Assembly (NCBI GenBank): GCA_003170935.1
Contig: PMYA01000132.1
Span: forward strand, 1 to 31,820
Origin: Methanobacteriota archaeon
Lineage (GTDB): Archaea; Halobacteriota; Bog-38; Methanoflorentales; Methanoflorentaceae
Length of the DNA stretch: 31,820 bases
Direction of reading: 5' to 3'
Part shown: positions 24,148-31,674 of the stretch, one piece after another
How the letters are laid out: each line of letters opens with the position of its first letter
How positions within the stretch are numbered: the stretch's first letter is position 1
Notes under the pieces: model-generated
What the model saw: only the letters and a program-made list of their open reading frames with translations
What the model was told of the DNA's origin: nothing
The model's database searches: none
Position numbers and translations under genes: made by a program

Positions 24148-25019
24148 TGCTTGCAGCCACCGGCACGCGTGAGACTCTGCGATCAAAGTCGTACATCTTC
24201 GAGCCTAAGCTGGATGGTTATCGGGCGCTCTGCCTAAAAAGGGGAGGGACGTTACAATTCATGTCACGAAACAACCGGGACATCACCCCTGAGTTTCCGG
24301 AACTCGCGTTTGGCGATCTCATTAAGTCCGACTGCATGCTCGATGGCGAGATCGTAATTTACGATGAGAAGGGGAACCCCTCGTTTGCGTTGATGCAGCA
24401 ACGAAAGCACCTCCGTCCGCCGCCTACCTACGTCGCTTTTGACATACTTGAGCTGGAAGGCCGGGATCTGCGCGGGCTGCCGCTGTCAGAGAGGAAGAAG
24501 CTTCTTTTGGAGACCGTCAAGGAGGGGGGGAACCTGCAGACGATGCCAAGCACCGAAAATGGGGAGGAACTCTGGAACGTCATTACGGCAAGGGGCCTTG
24601 AAGGAGTGATGGCAAAGAAAAAGGACAGCATCTACATCACTGGGCGATCCCGTGCTTGGCTTAAAATCAAGTTCGAAAAAACGGTCGATTGCGTTATCGT
24701 CGGGTATGCGACGAAGACGAGGGAGATCGCCTCGTTGGCGCTTGGATTGTATAACGCGGCGACCCTTACATATGTTGGACAGGTCGGCACCGGATTTAGC
24801 GAGTCGCTCCTTGAAAGACTAAGCAAGGAGCTCGTCCGGGCGAGCAACGACGCTGCTCTTCCCAAGAATGTACACCCCGTCGTTCCTGAGAAGGTGTGCG
24901 AGGTCAAGTACCTTGAGTATACGAAGGACGGTCGGCTAAGGGCGCCTGTGTTCTTGCGGATACGGGACGATAAGCCCCCAAGAGAATGCACGATAGATCA
25001 GGTGACAAAAGGTGCTTGA
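24144..25019 (+). CDS. ligD: LigD-type ATP-dependent DNA ligase (stand-alone ligase domain)
   Basis: Seals strand breaks during Ku-dependent end joining. Adenylation lysine K22 lies in FEPKLDGYRA; motif III appears as LDGEIVIYD and YVAFDILELEG, motif IV as GLEGVMAKKKDS and motif V as WLKIKF. An OB-fold follows, ending in CEVKYLEYTKDGRLRAPVFLR. At 291 residues it is a bare nucleotidyltransferase plus OB domain, as in the ligase part of LigD. In most bacteria this domain is fused to polymerase and phosphoesterase; here they are in the next gene, whose GTG start overlaps this stop by eight bases. Confidence 0.95.
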   Translation: MMLAATGTRETLRSKSYIFEPKLDGYRALCLKRGGTLQFMSRNNRDITPEFPELAFGDLIKSDCMLDGEIVIYDEKGNPSFALMQQRKHLRPPPTYVAFDILELEGRDLRGLPLSERKKLLLETVKEGGNLQTMPSTENGEELWNVITARGLEGVMAKKKDSIYITGRSRAWLKIKFEKTVDCVIVGYATKTREIASLALGLYNAATLTYVGQVGTGFSESLLERLSKELVRASNDAALPKNVHPVVPEKVCEVKYLEYTKDGRLRAPVFLRIRDDKPPRECTIDQVTKGA

Positions 25020-26355
25020 GGACTACCGGAAAAAAAGGGATTTTACAAAGACCGCTGAACCAGCGCCTGAACAGTTGAAAAGCGAACAAGCGATCTACGT
25101 CGTGCAGAAACATAACGCGAGGCGAATCCACTTTGACTTGCGTCTTGAGCATAATGGCGTCCTGAAGAGCTGGGCGGTTCCCAAAGGGCTCTCAGACGAC
25201 CCGCAGGACAAGCGGCTCGCGATCAGGACCGAGGATCATCCCGTTGCATATGCTACGTTTTCAGGTACGATCCCTGAAGGAGAGTACGGCGCAGGAACCG
25301 TCGAAATATGGGACAAGGGCAAGTTTGTCAACATTACCGTTAAGGGCAGCAAGGTTCAGCCCCTTAGTGAAGCGCTGGAAAAGGGACACTTCATCATCTA
25401 TCTGAAGGGCGAAAAGCTCGACGGGTCCTATGCATTCACACGAATTGAAAACGACGAGTGGATCATCGTCAAAAAAAGAGAGAAGCCTCCCCGGAGCGCC
25501 GAAATAGACGTAGGGGGGCACCACATCAAGATAACTCATCCTGAAAAAGAGCTCGATAAGGGGATAAGAAAAGCAGAGCTTGTGGAATACTATCGCAATG
25601 TCGCACCGTTGATGCTGCCCCATGTTAAGGATCGCTTCCTCTCAATGTTCAGATTTCCCGAAGGGGTGCGCGGAGAGAAGTTCTTCCAAAAGAACATTCC
25701 TGACTATTTTCCAGATTGGATTGAAAGCAAGTGTCTTGAACACGAAAGCGGCGTGACCTGCTATGCGATCGTTAAAGACGAAGCAGCGATCGTCTACATC
25801 AGTAATCAGGTTGTTGTGCCCCACATCACGGTCACACGAATTGACAAACCTGACCTTCCCGACAAGATGATATTTGACCTAGATCCGTCTCGACCTGATG
25901 TGTCATCGCTCAAGTCAGCCGCACTCAAGTTGAAGGGCTTCCTGGAGGCTTTAGGCTTTAGATCGTACATCATGACAACAGGTGGCAAGGGCTACCACGT
26001 TGCCGTGCCCGTTAAGCGCGAGCTTGATAATAGAGGCGTCCGAAATTTTGCTCTAAAGATCGCTCAGACCCTCGCAAAGCAAGACGATACTGTAACGACC
26101 GACCTGAGAGTGGAAAAAAGGGAGGGACGGATCTTTATAGACGTAAACAGGATATCACCGATGCAGACCTCTGTAGCGCCGTTTGCCGCACGGTCAGAAC
26201 CAGGGCTTCCTGTTGCGAGCCCGTTTCCTTGGGACGAGCTGCCAAACATCGACCCGCGATCGTACTCTATCCGGAATCATCTGAAAGTGGACGCTTGGAG
26301 CGACTTCTTTGCAAGCGCCGTATCAGTACTGGATGTAATCGAGAAGCTTACTTAA
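25012..26355 (+). CDS. ligD: LigD 3'-phosphoesterase-polymerase fusion (PE-Pol)
   Basis: End-processing enzyme of NHEJ with two domains. Residues about 20-160 are the phosphoesterase, with H34, H40, D42 and R44 in VQKHNARRIHFDLRLEH, SWAVPKG, and H76 in TEDHPVAY. Residues about 165-445 are an archaeo-eukaryotic primase-type polymerase: catalytic DLD at 289-291, GGKGYHV at 324-330, and a third acid, D377, in FIDVNR followed by PMQTSVAPFAARSE. All key residues are present. The start is GTG at 25012 with AGGTGA nine bases before. Known LigD orders are Pol-PE-Lig and PE-Lig-Pol, and Methanocella has the parts separate; a Lig gene followed by PE-Pol differs from all of these. Confidence 0.94.
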   Translation: MLEDYRKKRDFTKTAEPAPEQLKSEQAIYVVQKHNARRIHFDLRLEHNGVLKSWAVPKGLSDDPQDKRLAIRTEDHPVAYATFSGTIPEGEYGAGTVEIWDKGKFVNITVKGSKVQPLSEALEKGHFIIYLKGEKLDGSYAFTRIENDEWIIVKKREKPPRSAEIDVGGHHIKITHPEKELDKGIRKAELVEYYRNVAPLMLPHVKDRFLSMFRFPEGVRGEKFFQKNIPDYFPDWIESKCLEHESGVTCYAIVKDEAAIVYISNQVVVPHITVTRIDKPDLPDKMIFDLDPSRPDVSSLKSAALKLKGFLEALGFRSYIMTTGGKGYHVAVPVKRELDNRGVRNFALKIAQTLAKQDDTVTTDLRVEKREGRIFIDVNRISPMQTSVAPFAARSEPGLPVASPFPWDELPNIDPRSYSIRNHLKVDAWSDFFASAVSVLDVIEKLT

Positions 26356-26449
26356 GCACGCCAAACGCGCCCGAAAAGGATCTTTTACGGCGAATTTGGG
26401 GGATGTAAAGAAGTATCCGCATTCCGTCGAATCACTGTTCGGAACGACT

Positions 26450-27289
26450 CTAGTCGTTTAATTTCCAGTACACCCGGTGATCAGTGATGTCATAAGTCAC
26501 TTTGTACGTGCTGACAAGCCCACTCAAGTGGCCTTTTATTGTAGTAACAGAAAGCCAGTATTGAGCTAGGTTATCCTTTATGTCAAGCTCTCTGAGCACG
26601 TCGTAGATGAGCTCTTCCGTTGATTGAGGATGCGCTAAAAGTCGAAGTATCAGGGCATCGATCTGTGCAAGCCGCTCTAAATGAAGCGCGACCTGTTCAA
26701 TGCTTTCTTCCTTTGACATAACCGCGCTGTGACTCGGAACGATCCAGTCAAACGTGGCCTTCTTAATTGCGTCAAGGGAGCGGCGCGTAAGCTCGACGTC
26801 TATGGAGTAGGGCAACTTGTGTCGTTCCCAGATTGCCTTCGGGTAGAGTGCGTCTCCTGCAAAGAGCACACCGTCGCATAAATAGCCCGTGTGCCCCATC
26901 GTATGACCAGATAAGGGCAATGGGGTTATAGCCCCTTCAAACGGGTACTCTTCGGTATAGCGGTCGACCTTGCACGGCTCTCCTAGGAAAACTTTTGTCG
27001 TCATCTCAACTGGCGGACGCGCCCAGTTGAACATACCGCGCACGTTGACCTCAGGATTCTCGATCAAAAATGCGTCCTCTTTCGGAGCTACCACGAGGGC
27101 ACGCGTGCGTTTCTGCAGCGTACTCGCCCACGCAAAGTGATCGGTGTGCCCGTGCGTGATTAGAATCGCCTCAAGATTAAGGGGGGTATCGATAACAGCC
27201 GTATCTATTAAGTGATTTTCGTAAAGGCCGACGTTGGTTTTACCCAGAATGCATTTGACGCCATTCAATTCGATGAATTTTTGTCTCAC
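26450..27289 (-). CDS. Metallo-beta-lactamase-fold hydrolase with C-terminal winged helix
   Basis: A 279-residue metal-dependent hydrolase. THGHTDH (45-51) is the zinc-binding motif; further ligands are H129/H133 in SGHTMGHTGYL, D146 in FAGDALYP and H187 in VPSHSAV. After about residue 195 a helical winged-helix-like tail follows, as in LACTB2-like and glyoxalase II-like proteins; the substrate may be a thioester, a nucleic acid or a lactone. No beta-CASP domain is present, so it is not a CPSF-type nuclease. The start is GTG 27289. It converges on the NHEJ operon with 94 bases between stops, so co-regulation is not implied. Confidence 0.88.
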   Translation of the reverse strand: MRQKFIELNGVKCILGKTNVGLYENHLIDTAVIDTPLNLEAILITHGHTDHFAWASTLQKRTRALVVAPKEDAFLIENPEVNVRGMFNWARPPVEMTTKVFLGEPCKVDRYTEEYPFEGAITPLPLSGHTMGHTGYLCDGVLFAGDALYPKAIWERHKLPYSIDVELTRRSLDAIKKATFDWIVPSHSAVMSKEESIEQVALHLERLAQIDALILRLLAHPQSTEELIYDVLRELDIKDNLAQYWLSVTTIKGHLSGLVSTYKVTYDITDHRVYWKLND

Positions 27290-27864
27290 GTTATGCCGCT
27301 CTCCGAACAGTCTTCAGCGGTTAACAAGGGCCTCATTCTAGCAAGTGAAAATGCGACAAACCGCGCCGTATGTCACGACGATCGAGTGTTAGCAGGTACT
27401 TAGCGATAACTCTAACGGCTTAGAAGCTCGCGTCATCTTAGTCTAGTTCAATATAGTAACTCTTATAAGCAGTAAAAGGCCTGCGATAAGCCCCTTGGTC
27501 CGTTATCGCGCGCACGAAATGTAACAAAAACAAGTGTCGAAAACCAAAAAGATCACTCGAACAATTGAATGTCAGACGCAAGTAAAGTAAGGACTCTTCG
27601 GGCCCCTATTGACTGTTGGGGCTGTTTCTAAGCTATAGGTGGTTACATAGCTCATAACCATAAAGATTCGGCTTGATGTTTGCAGTTACACACGCTTGCA
27701 ACAACAGGGTAGCAAAAGTAAGTTGTATGTATGTGATTGCAGGCACTAAGCGCCCCCATCACGGCGATATTAAGTTGAACGACAGGTAAATAGAAAACGT
27801 TAAGCCTGATATTGTAGGCTATATTACTATACTGATACTTGTTTATCAATGGCGAGGCGATTAG
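27290..27864. other. Intergenic region, divergent MBL-fold gene and fdhB
   Basis: 575 AT-rich bases without a supported gene. A short inverted repeat, GCCCC at 27602-27606 with GGGGC at 27618-27622, may form a small hairpin. Promoter sequence for fdhB lies at the right end. No tRNA fold was recognised. Confidence 0.45.
27819..27826 (+). promoter_or_regulatory. TATA box of the fdhB-mvhD operon
   Basis: CTATATTA is centred about 42 bases before ATG 27865, placing the likely transcription start near 27848 and leaving a leader of 15-20 bases that contains GCGAGGCG, a weak ribosome binding site. Confidence 0.5.
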
Positions 27865-29034
27865 ATGTTTTACGGTAAAGCGACTGATCAAGCAACACAA
27901 GAACGAGGGGAATGTGGTGGAGCAGTCACTGCAATACTCACAGCAGCATTAGAACAGAACTTAGTCGACGGAGCGTTGGTTATAAAGAGAAGTGAAAGCA
28001 TTTACGATGGCTTCCCCTTTTTTGCAACGACTAAGGAAGAAATAGCAGAAGCTTCAGGCTCGCTGCATTGCGCACCGACGCTCAGCGCAAAGGTAATCAA
28101 GAATTACCTTGACGGCGCGCGGGATACGCGCATCGCCGTCACGTGCAAACCGTGCGACGCCCGTGCTATTGTTGAGATGGGCAAACGTAACCAAATTAAC
28201 ATGGACAACATCTATATGGTCGGTGTGAATTGCGCGGGGACTATGCCCCCCGTACCAGCACGCGAGATGATACGAAAATTCTATGAAATCGATCCCGATG
28301 ATGTGGTTAAAGAGGAGATCGCTAAAGGGAAGCTCATCATCCAGACCAAGGACGGCGAACACAAAGAGGTTTCCATAGACACGCTGGAGAAAGAGGGCTA
28401 TGGGAGGCGCAAGAACTGCCAGCGATGTGAATTTAATATCCCGAGAATGGCCGACATAGCCTGCGGCAACTGGGGCGTCATAGGCCCTGACGCAGGACAG
28501 GCAACCTTCATCGAAGTGTTCACAGACAAAGGCCAAAAGCTGCTTGATACAGCTACATCGTCGGGAGCCCTTACGCTGACGGACGCGCCACCTGAAGGGA
28601 TTGCACTGCGTGAGAAGTTAGACGGAATCATGGTGAAAATGGCGCACAAATTTATGGATGCGCAATTTGCCAAGTATGACGGCGATGATAAGTTCGAAAA
28701 GATGTTCGCTGACTTGGACAGATGTATTCTGTGTCGGAACTGTATTATTAACTGCCCGATATGTTACTGCGAGGAGTGCTTTACGAAAAAAGATTACGTC
28801 ATGGCGCAGGGCACGTTACCTCCTGAGCCGATGTTTCATCTCACGCGTTTGATGCACATAGGGCCATCGTGTGTGGACTGTGGCCAGTGTGAGGACGGTT
28901 GTCCTGCTGAGATCCCCATTGCTATGATCACCCATATGGTGCAAACGGATCTTCAAAAGGCTACAGGTTACGTGCCGGGGCGGTCATTGGAGGACCCAAT
29001 ACCTCTATCTGAATGGGAGGAGGTACAAGAATGA
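27865..29034 (+). CDS. fdhB: F420-dependent dehydrogenase beta subunit (FdhB/FrhB family)
   Basis: Iron-sulfur flavoprotein that passes electrons between coenzyme F420 and a partner, in the cytoplasm. The N-terminal FrhB-type domain has VTCKPCDARAIVEM (C94, C97), and its C-terminal half has CQRCEFNIPRMADIACGNWG. Residues 285-350 hold two [4Fe-4S] clusters, C287ILCRNCIINCPICYC and C336VDCGQCEDGCP, the arrangement of methanogen FdhB. The length of 389 residues is usual. No FdhA (formate dehydrogenase alpha) lies nearby. The next gene, mvhD, overlaps by four bases, so the natural partner is probably a heterodisulfide reductase complex and not formate dehydrogenase. Confidence 0.88.
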   Translation: MFYGKATDQATQERGECGGAVTAILTAALEQNLVDGALVIKRSESIYDGFPFFATTKEEIAEASGSLHCAPTLSAKVIKNYLDGARDTRIAVTCKPCDARAIVEMGKRNQINMDNIYMVGVNCAGTMPPVPAREMIRKFYEIDPDDVVKEEIAKGKLIIQTKDGEHKEVSIDTLEKEGYGRRKNCQRCEFNIPRMADIACGNWGVIGPDAGQATFIEVFTDKGQKLLDTATSSGALTLTDAPPEGIALREKLDGIMVKMAHKFMDAQFAKYDGDDKFEKMFADLDRCILCRNCIINCPICYCEECFTKKDYVMAQGTLPPEPMFHLTRLMHIGPSCVDCGQCEDGCPAEIPIAMITHMVQTDLQKATGYVPGRSLEDPIPLSEWEEVQE

Positions 29035-29546
29035 GCCAAGCGGAAGCTGCGCAGTCGAGCGAACAGGAATGGGAACCTCGCATCTTAACCTTCTGTTGTA
29101 ACTGGTGCTCCTATGCCGGGGCAGACTCGGCGGGGACCTCTCGAATGCAATACCCGACAAACATGCGCATCATACGCATAATGTGCTCAGGACGCCTAAA
29201 CCCAATGTTCATCGTTAAAGGGTTCCTCTCAGGCGCTGACATGGTGATGATGCTCGGCTGTCACTTTGGCGACTGCCATTACCTGAAAGGCAACTTCGCC
29301 TGCAATGCGCGCATGACCTTGCTCAAACCCTATTTGCAGGCAATCGGGATCAATCCCGAGCGGCTGTATTGGAATCAAATCTCTGCATCAGAAGCGATCA
29401 AGTTCAAGGAAACGATGGAAAATATCGTCAAAAAGGGAAAAGAGTTAGGACCTATAGCCAATGAACTTGGTGTGCATGCACAAGGCGCAGGCGCACAAAC
29501 AAGCAAGAAGACGGCAAAAGCTGTGGCAGAGGACTCCTTCAGTTAG
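29031..29546 (+). CDS. mvhD: MvhD-like electron-transfer subunit ([2Fe-2S])
   Basis: Small iron-sulfur protein that links an electron donor to heterodisulfide reductase HdrA. The 171-residue protein has ILTFCCNWCSYAGAD (C22, C23, C26), IRIMCSGRLNPMF (C52) and GCHFGDCHYLKGN (C77, C82), the MvhD cysteine pattern. It starts at ATG 29031 with a GGAGGAGGT ribosome binding site that sits inside the last codons of fdhB, and its ATG overlaps the fdhB stop. The C-terminal 30 residues are Ala/Gly/Gln/Lys-rich, probably disordered. hdrA is absent here, so the pair may serve an Hdr encoded elsewhere. Confidence 0.92.
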   Translation: MSQAEAAQSSEQEWEPRILTFCCNWCSYAGADSAGTSRMQYPTNMRIIRIMCSGRLNPMFIVKGFLSGADMVMMLGCHFGDCHYLKGNFACNARMTLLKPYLQAIGINPERLYWNQISASEAIKFKETMENIVKKGKELGPIANELGVHAQGAGAQTSKKTAKAVAEDSFS

Positions 29547-29607
29547 ATGAGCCGGCTGCATACAACCTTGCCTACAGGAGGAATCACTCAACAAGTTATC
29601 CATGCCG

Positions 29608-29693
29608 GAGAGGGTGCTAAGCAAGCTTTTTTCGGTTGAGTTGTTCTTACAATCTTGACCCAGTGGAGGACCCAACCACTTAAGCACCCTCTC
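29608..29693. repeat. Long stem-loop with 11-bp inverted repeats downstream of mvhD
   Basis: GAGAGGGTGCT at 29608-29618 and AGCACCCTCTC at 29683-29693 are perfect inverted arms enclosing 64 bases. The loop contains a run of six T (29626-29631) and a short GTGG/CCAC stem. It could be a transcription terminator or structured 3'-UTR of the fdhB-mvhD transcript, a small RNA, or a miniature mobile element; no clear target duplication flanks it. The rest of the 29547-29859 gap shows no gene. Confidence 0.6.
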
Positions 29694-29859
29694 AGTAAAT
29701 ATTTTAGACTAGGTGCTGACCGTAACGTCAGCCAAATACGTACAGTGCAAGAATATGTGTGATAGATCATGACCAGCTCTGCGCTCTGTGGGAACTGCAG
29801 AAATTTGGAGGGACTCATAGCGCGATTTTGTTTATAACGAAGATGGAGATTAGCATACC

Positions 29860-30117
29860 ATGATAACGCCGGATCAAATAGAGGGGAGTGCGTGGAGGGC
29901 TTGGAATGCCCTAAAAAGTCTCTATTGTGACCTTGAGTTTTTTAGCGATATTGACGCAAACGAGAGGGCGCAATTAAAAGAAGAGATTAGATCCCACCTC
30001 GAATTTTATGCCGATCTGTGTGAGAGGTTCGATACTACAGACGCACTAGTAGAGCGGTCTGCGCGAGCAATGCGAGAGATAGAGGAGCAGAAAACGTTTG
30101 GTCACCGCGGGTATTGA
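29860..30117 (+). CDS. Hypothetical protein, 85 residues, all-helical
   Basis: I do not recognise this protein. It is acidic and looks fully helical, with tryptophans near the start (SAWRAWNALKS), a DLEFFSDIDANERAQLKEEI stretch and an arginine/glutamate-rich tail. No cysteines, signal peptide or membrane segment appear in it apart from two cysteines in the centre. A TATA-like TTTATAAC at 29830-29837 lies about 26 bases before the ATG, the spacing expected for a leaderless transcript. A GGAG 11 bases before the ATG could act instead as a ribosome binding site. It stands alone and I infer no function. Confidence 0.6.
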   Translation: MITPDQIEGSAWRAWNALKSLYCDLEFFSDIDANERAQLKEEIRSHLEFYADLCERFDTTDALVERSARAMREIEEQKTFGHRGY

Positions 30118-30143
30118 CGATCTAACTCGAGTCAAAAAACATC

Positions 30144-30171
30144 CGCCCATAAAGGGGCGTAAAAAACAGTG
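30144..30171 (-). terminator. Putative T-rich terminator after the 30208-30573 gene
   Basis: On the minus strand, about 40 bases past the stop of the 121-residue ORF, a T-run (TTTTTT) precedes a stem CGCCC/GGGCG (30144-30148 with 30155-30159), and a second T-run follows at 30134-30139. T-rich stretches end many archaeal transcripts. On the plus strand the same hairpin is flanked by A-runs and is less likely to serve the 29860-30117 gene. Confidence 0.5.
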
Positions 30172-30207
30172 AGTTGCTCGTTTAGTTGTAACTAGCAAAC
30201 GGTCTCG

Positions 30208-30573
30208 TCACTCATCATCTTCCAATTGCGCAAGCTCCTTGTTCGCGTCGAGGCACAAACGGTACACTTGATCACTTAGGGGCGTCCCGTCTAAATATGG
30301 CTCAGCTATACTTATTGCCAAATCATGCCACTTAAGGGGTATATCCCACCGCAAGAGTTCTTCAACGCGTAGCGTGTCATAGGCTTCGATTGCTAGAATT
30401 AGGTCTAATATATACGCCTTTAGCTCTTTGTCTGCTGCCGGGCATTTTTCAGCGTGTTCTTGTGTGTTGTTCTCCACGGTATCAGCTCGATAACATATTC
30501 GGGGTGTAATAAATAACCCTTTGTGATTTGCGGGGTTGCTGTTTTTTGAGATTTTATGTGCCTGCCTTTGCAT
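30208..30573 (-). CDS. Hypothetical protein, up to 121 residues
   Basis: Unrecognised. From about residue 45 (CPAADKELKAYILDLILAIE) it looks helical and acidic, ending LAQLEDDE; the first 30 residues are basic and less convincing. ATG 30573 has a TATA-like element about 36 bases before it, which supports that start; a GTG within the frame near residue 33 is an alternative. No cysteine motif or membrane segment is evident. It sits downstream of the frameshifted MGMT/ATL-like gene on the same strand, but with its own promoter, so the two need not be related. Confidence 0.55.
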   Translation of the reverse strand: MQRQAHKISKNSNPANHKGLFITPRICYRADTVENNTQEHAEKCPAADKELKAYILDLILAIEAYDTLRVEELLRWDIPLKWHDLAISIAEPYLDGTPLSDQVYRLCLDANKELAQLEDDE

Positions 30574-30603
30574 TCTATAGTTTACTCATTAGCCCCGCTC
30601 AGC

Positions 30604-30613
30604 CTATAAATTA
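30604..30613 (-). promoter_or_regulatory. TATA-like element before the 30573 ORF
   Basis: The minus strand reads TAATTTATAG, centred about 36 bases before ATG 30573 and overlapping the stop of the upstream frameshifted gene. The predicted start leaves a very short leader. Confidence 0.45.
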
Positions 30614-31122
30614 GGATATTCGACCGCTTAGATCAACTAAATAGTCTTGATAATTTTGAACAAAATACCGTTTCCCGTTTTTTCGTATGATAAACCCCTC
30701 AGTTTCCAATAGTCGTTTCTGAGCTTCAGCTCCGCCTGGATATTTCTCGTTCAAGAATCCGTCAGCCTTCAACGTTCGCCAGTAAGGAATGTCCAAACGT
30801 GTGCCCTCTTGAATCCCCTCCTCCACTGCGTTTGCGGTAGTCATGATAAAAATACCCGTAGTAAGCGAGCAGCACGTTTTGACCCCGTGTTTCTTAGCAA
30901 TTATTTTGCAAATTTCGACAATGGTGATAAGCCTGCCCCCGGGATCTCTTTCATGACCTCTACGACCTCGCTCGGATTGACAAGAACAACGGGATCGCCC
31001 GCCTCAGCGCCCATCTTGTGTGCCGCGTTGTAGCATGGAAACCGCTCCTCTAGTTCCATCACTTTTGGCAGCCCTTTTTTATCTCCCAGTTTCTGTATCC
31101 AGGTCTTCTTTTTGTAAGTCAT
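30611..31122 (-). pseudogene. MGMT/ATL-like DNA-binding family gene with one frameshift
   Basis: Two frames form one protein. The 5' part from ATG 31122, with a GGAGGTG site eight bases upstream, reads TWIQKLGDKKGLPKVMELEE and PCYNAAHKMGAEAGDPVVLV and should continue past EIP into RLITIVEICKKIAKKHG-like sequence; that continuation lies in the next frame and runs to residues DIPYWRTLKADGFLNEKYPG. The break falls in a G5 run near 30935-30943, one base short of the right frame. The family is the alkylguanine-alkyltransferase-like DNA-binding group, in which PYWR replaces the catalytic PCHR, so it would bind but not repair alkyl-guanine. Either a recent one-base loss or a sequencing error explains the break. 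Confidence 0.75.
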
Positions 31123-31178
31123 TGTTATTCCACCTCCGCTTTCGTCCGTCGGATGAGCAAATTGTTGAAAGTGGCGTC

Positions 31179-31190
31179 TCTTTATAACTC
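31179..31190 (-). promoter_or_regulatory. TATA box of the MGMT/ATL-like gene
   Basis: GAGTTATAAAGA on the minus strand lies about 63 bases before ATG 31122; the expected transcription start near 31158 leaves a leader of some 35 bases holding the GGAGGTG site. I saw no other gene in 31123-31362. Confidence 0.5.
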
Positions 31191-31362
31191 GATTACTCTC
31201 TTAAAATGAGGGTTCCCCGTCCGTACCGTCTCTTCTTTGTTTTCTGCGTTCAATGCTGCAATTGAAACAAATGCCTGCAAGGTAAATGCTGCTAACGAAA
31301 TAAAATGCTGCACGAAGCGTTCGATCGGCTTTTTCAAACGTTTAGAGTTATTGCGATGCTTT

Positions 31363-31509
31363 CTAGGCGATAGTTGGCGTTGGCTTCCTGGGTATGATAA
31401 AGAATATGAAGAAAACAAAGAAGAGAAAGAACAGCTGCTGGTTGAGGATCACGCCTAGGAATCCAAGCAAACCGATGAGGCCCCAGTACCAGCTTATTTT
31501 TAGTTCCAT
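31363..31509 (-). CDS. Small two-helix membrane protein (48 residues)
   Basis: A minus-strand frame from ATG 31509 to TAG 31363, too short for usual gene calls. It starts MELKISWYWGLIGLLGFLGV and continues with a second, Phe-rich hydrophobic segment (FFLFFVFFIFFIIP) before a basic tail. This WYWGLIGLLGFLG plus IIPRK layout resembles the small DUF3796-type membrane proteins, though that match is from memory and not firm. A strong TATA box lies 40 bases upstream and a weak GGACG near the ATG. On the opposite strand an ORF (31237-31458) is rich in Lys and Glu but looks like the shadow of this gene. Confidence 0.6.
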   Translation of the reverse strand: MELKISWYWGLIGLLGFLGVILNQQLFFLFFVFFIFFIIPRKPTPTIA

Positions 31510-31543
31510 ATTCGTCCAATTCCAGTGCTTGTTTATCTATAGG

Positions 31544-31554
31544 CATATATATAC
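31544..31554 (-). promoter_or_regulatory. TATA box of the small membrane protein gene
   Basis: The minus strand reads GTATATATATG, centred about 40 bases before ATG 31509. Transcription should start near 31523 with a leader of about 14 bases. Confidence 0.6.
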
Positions 31555-31595
31555 AACGCCTTTACTTTTTGGTAATGCGAACACGCCCCTGCAAC

Positions 31596-31631
31596 GACCC
31601 GTGCTCGGGGTTACGGCAGCAGGGTCTTTTT
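31596..31631 (+). terminator. Hairpin with T5 run
   Basis: GACCC-G-TGCT pairs with AGCA-GGGTC (31596-31605 with 31618-31626), nine base pairs with one bulged G, followed by five T (31627-31631) on the plus strand. It looks like a rho-independent-style terminator, yet no plus-strand gene is seen ahead of it. On the minus strand it separates the right-edge gene from the small membrane protein gene but has no T-run. Confidence 0.5.
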
Positions 31632-31674
31632 ACTGACGCTACACGCAGATTTTCTGTCTCCTTAACGCGCAGTG

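Noticed and set aside
29588..29818. 76-codon minus-strand ORF over the stem-loop after mvhD
   Set aside because: No ribosome binding site, no family likeness, and the inverted repeat explains part of its sequence.
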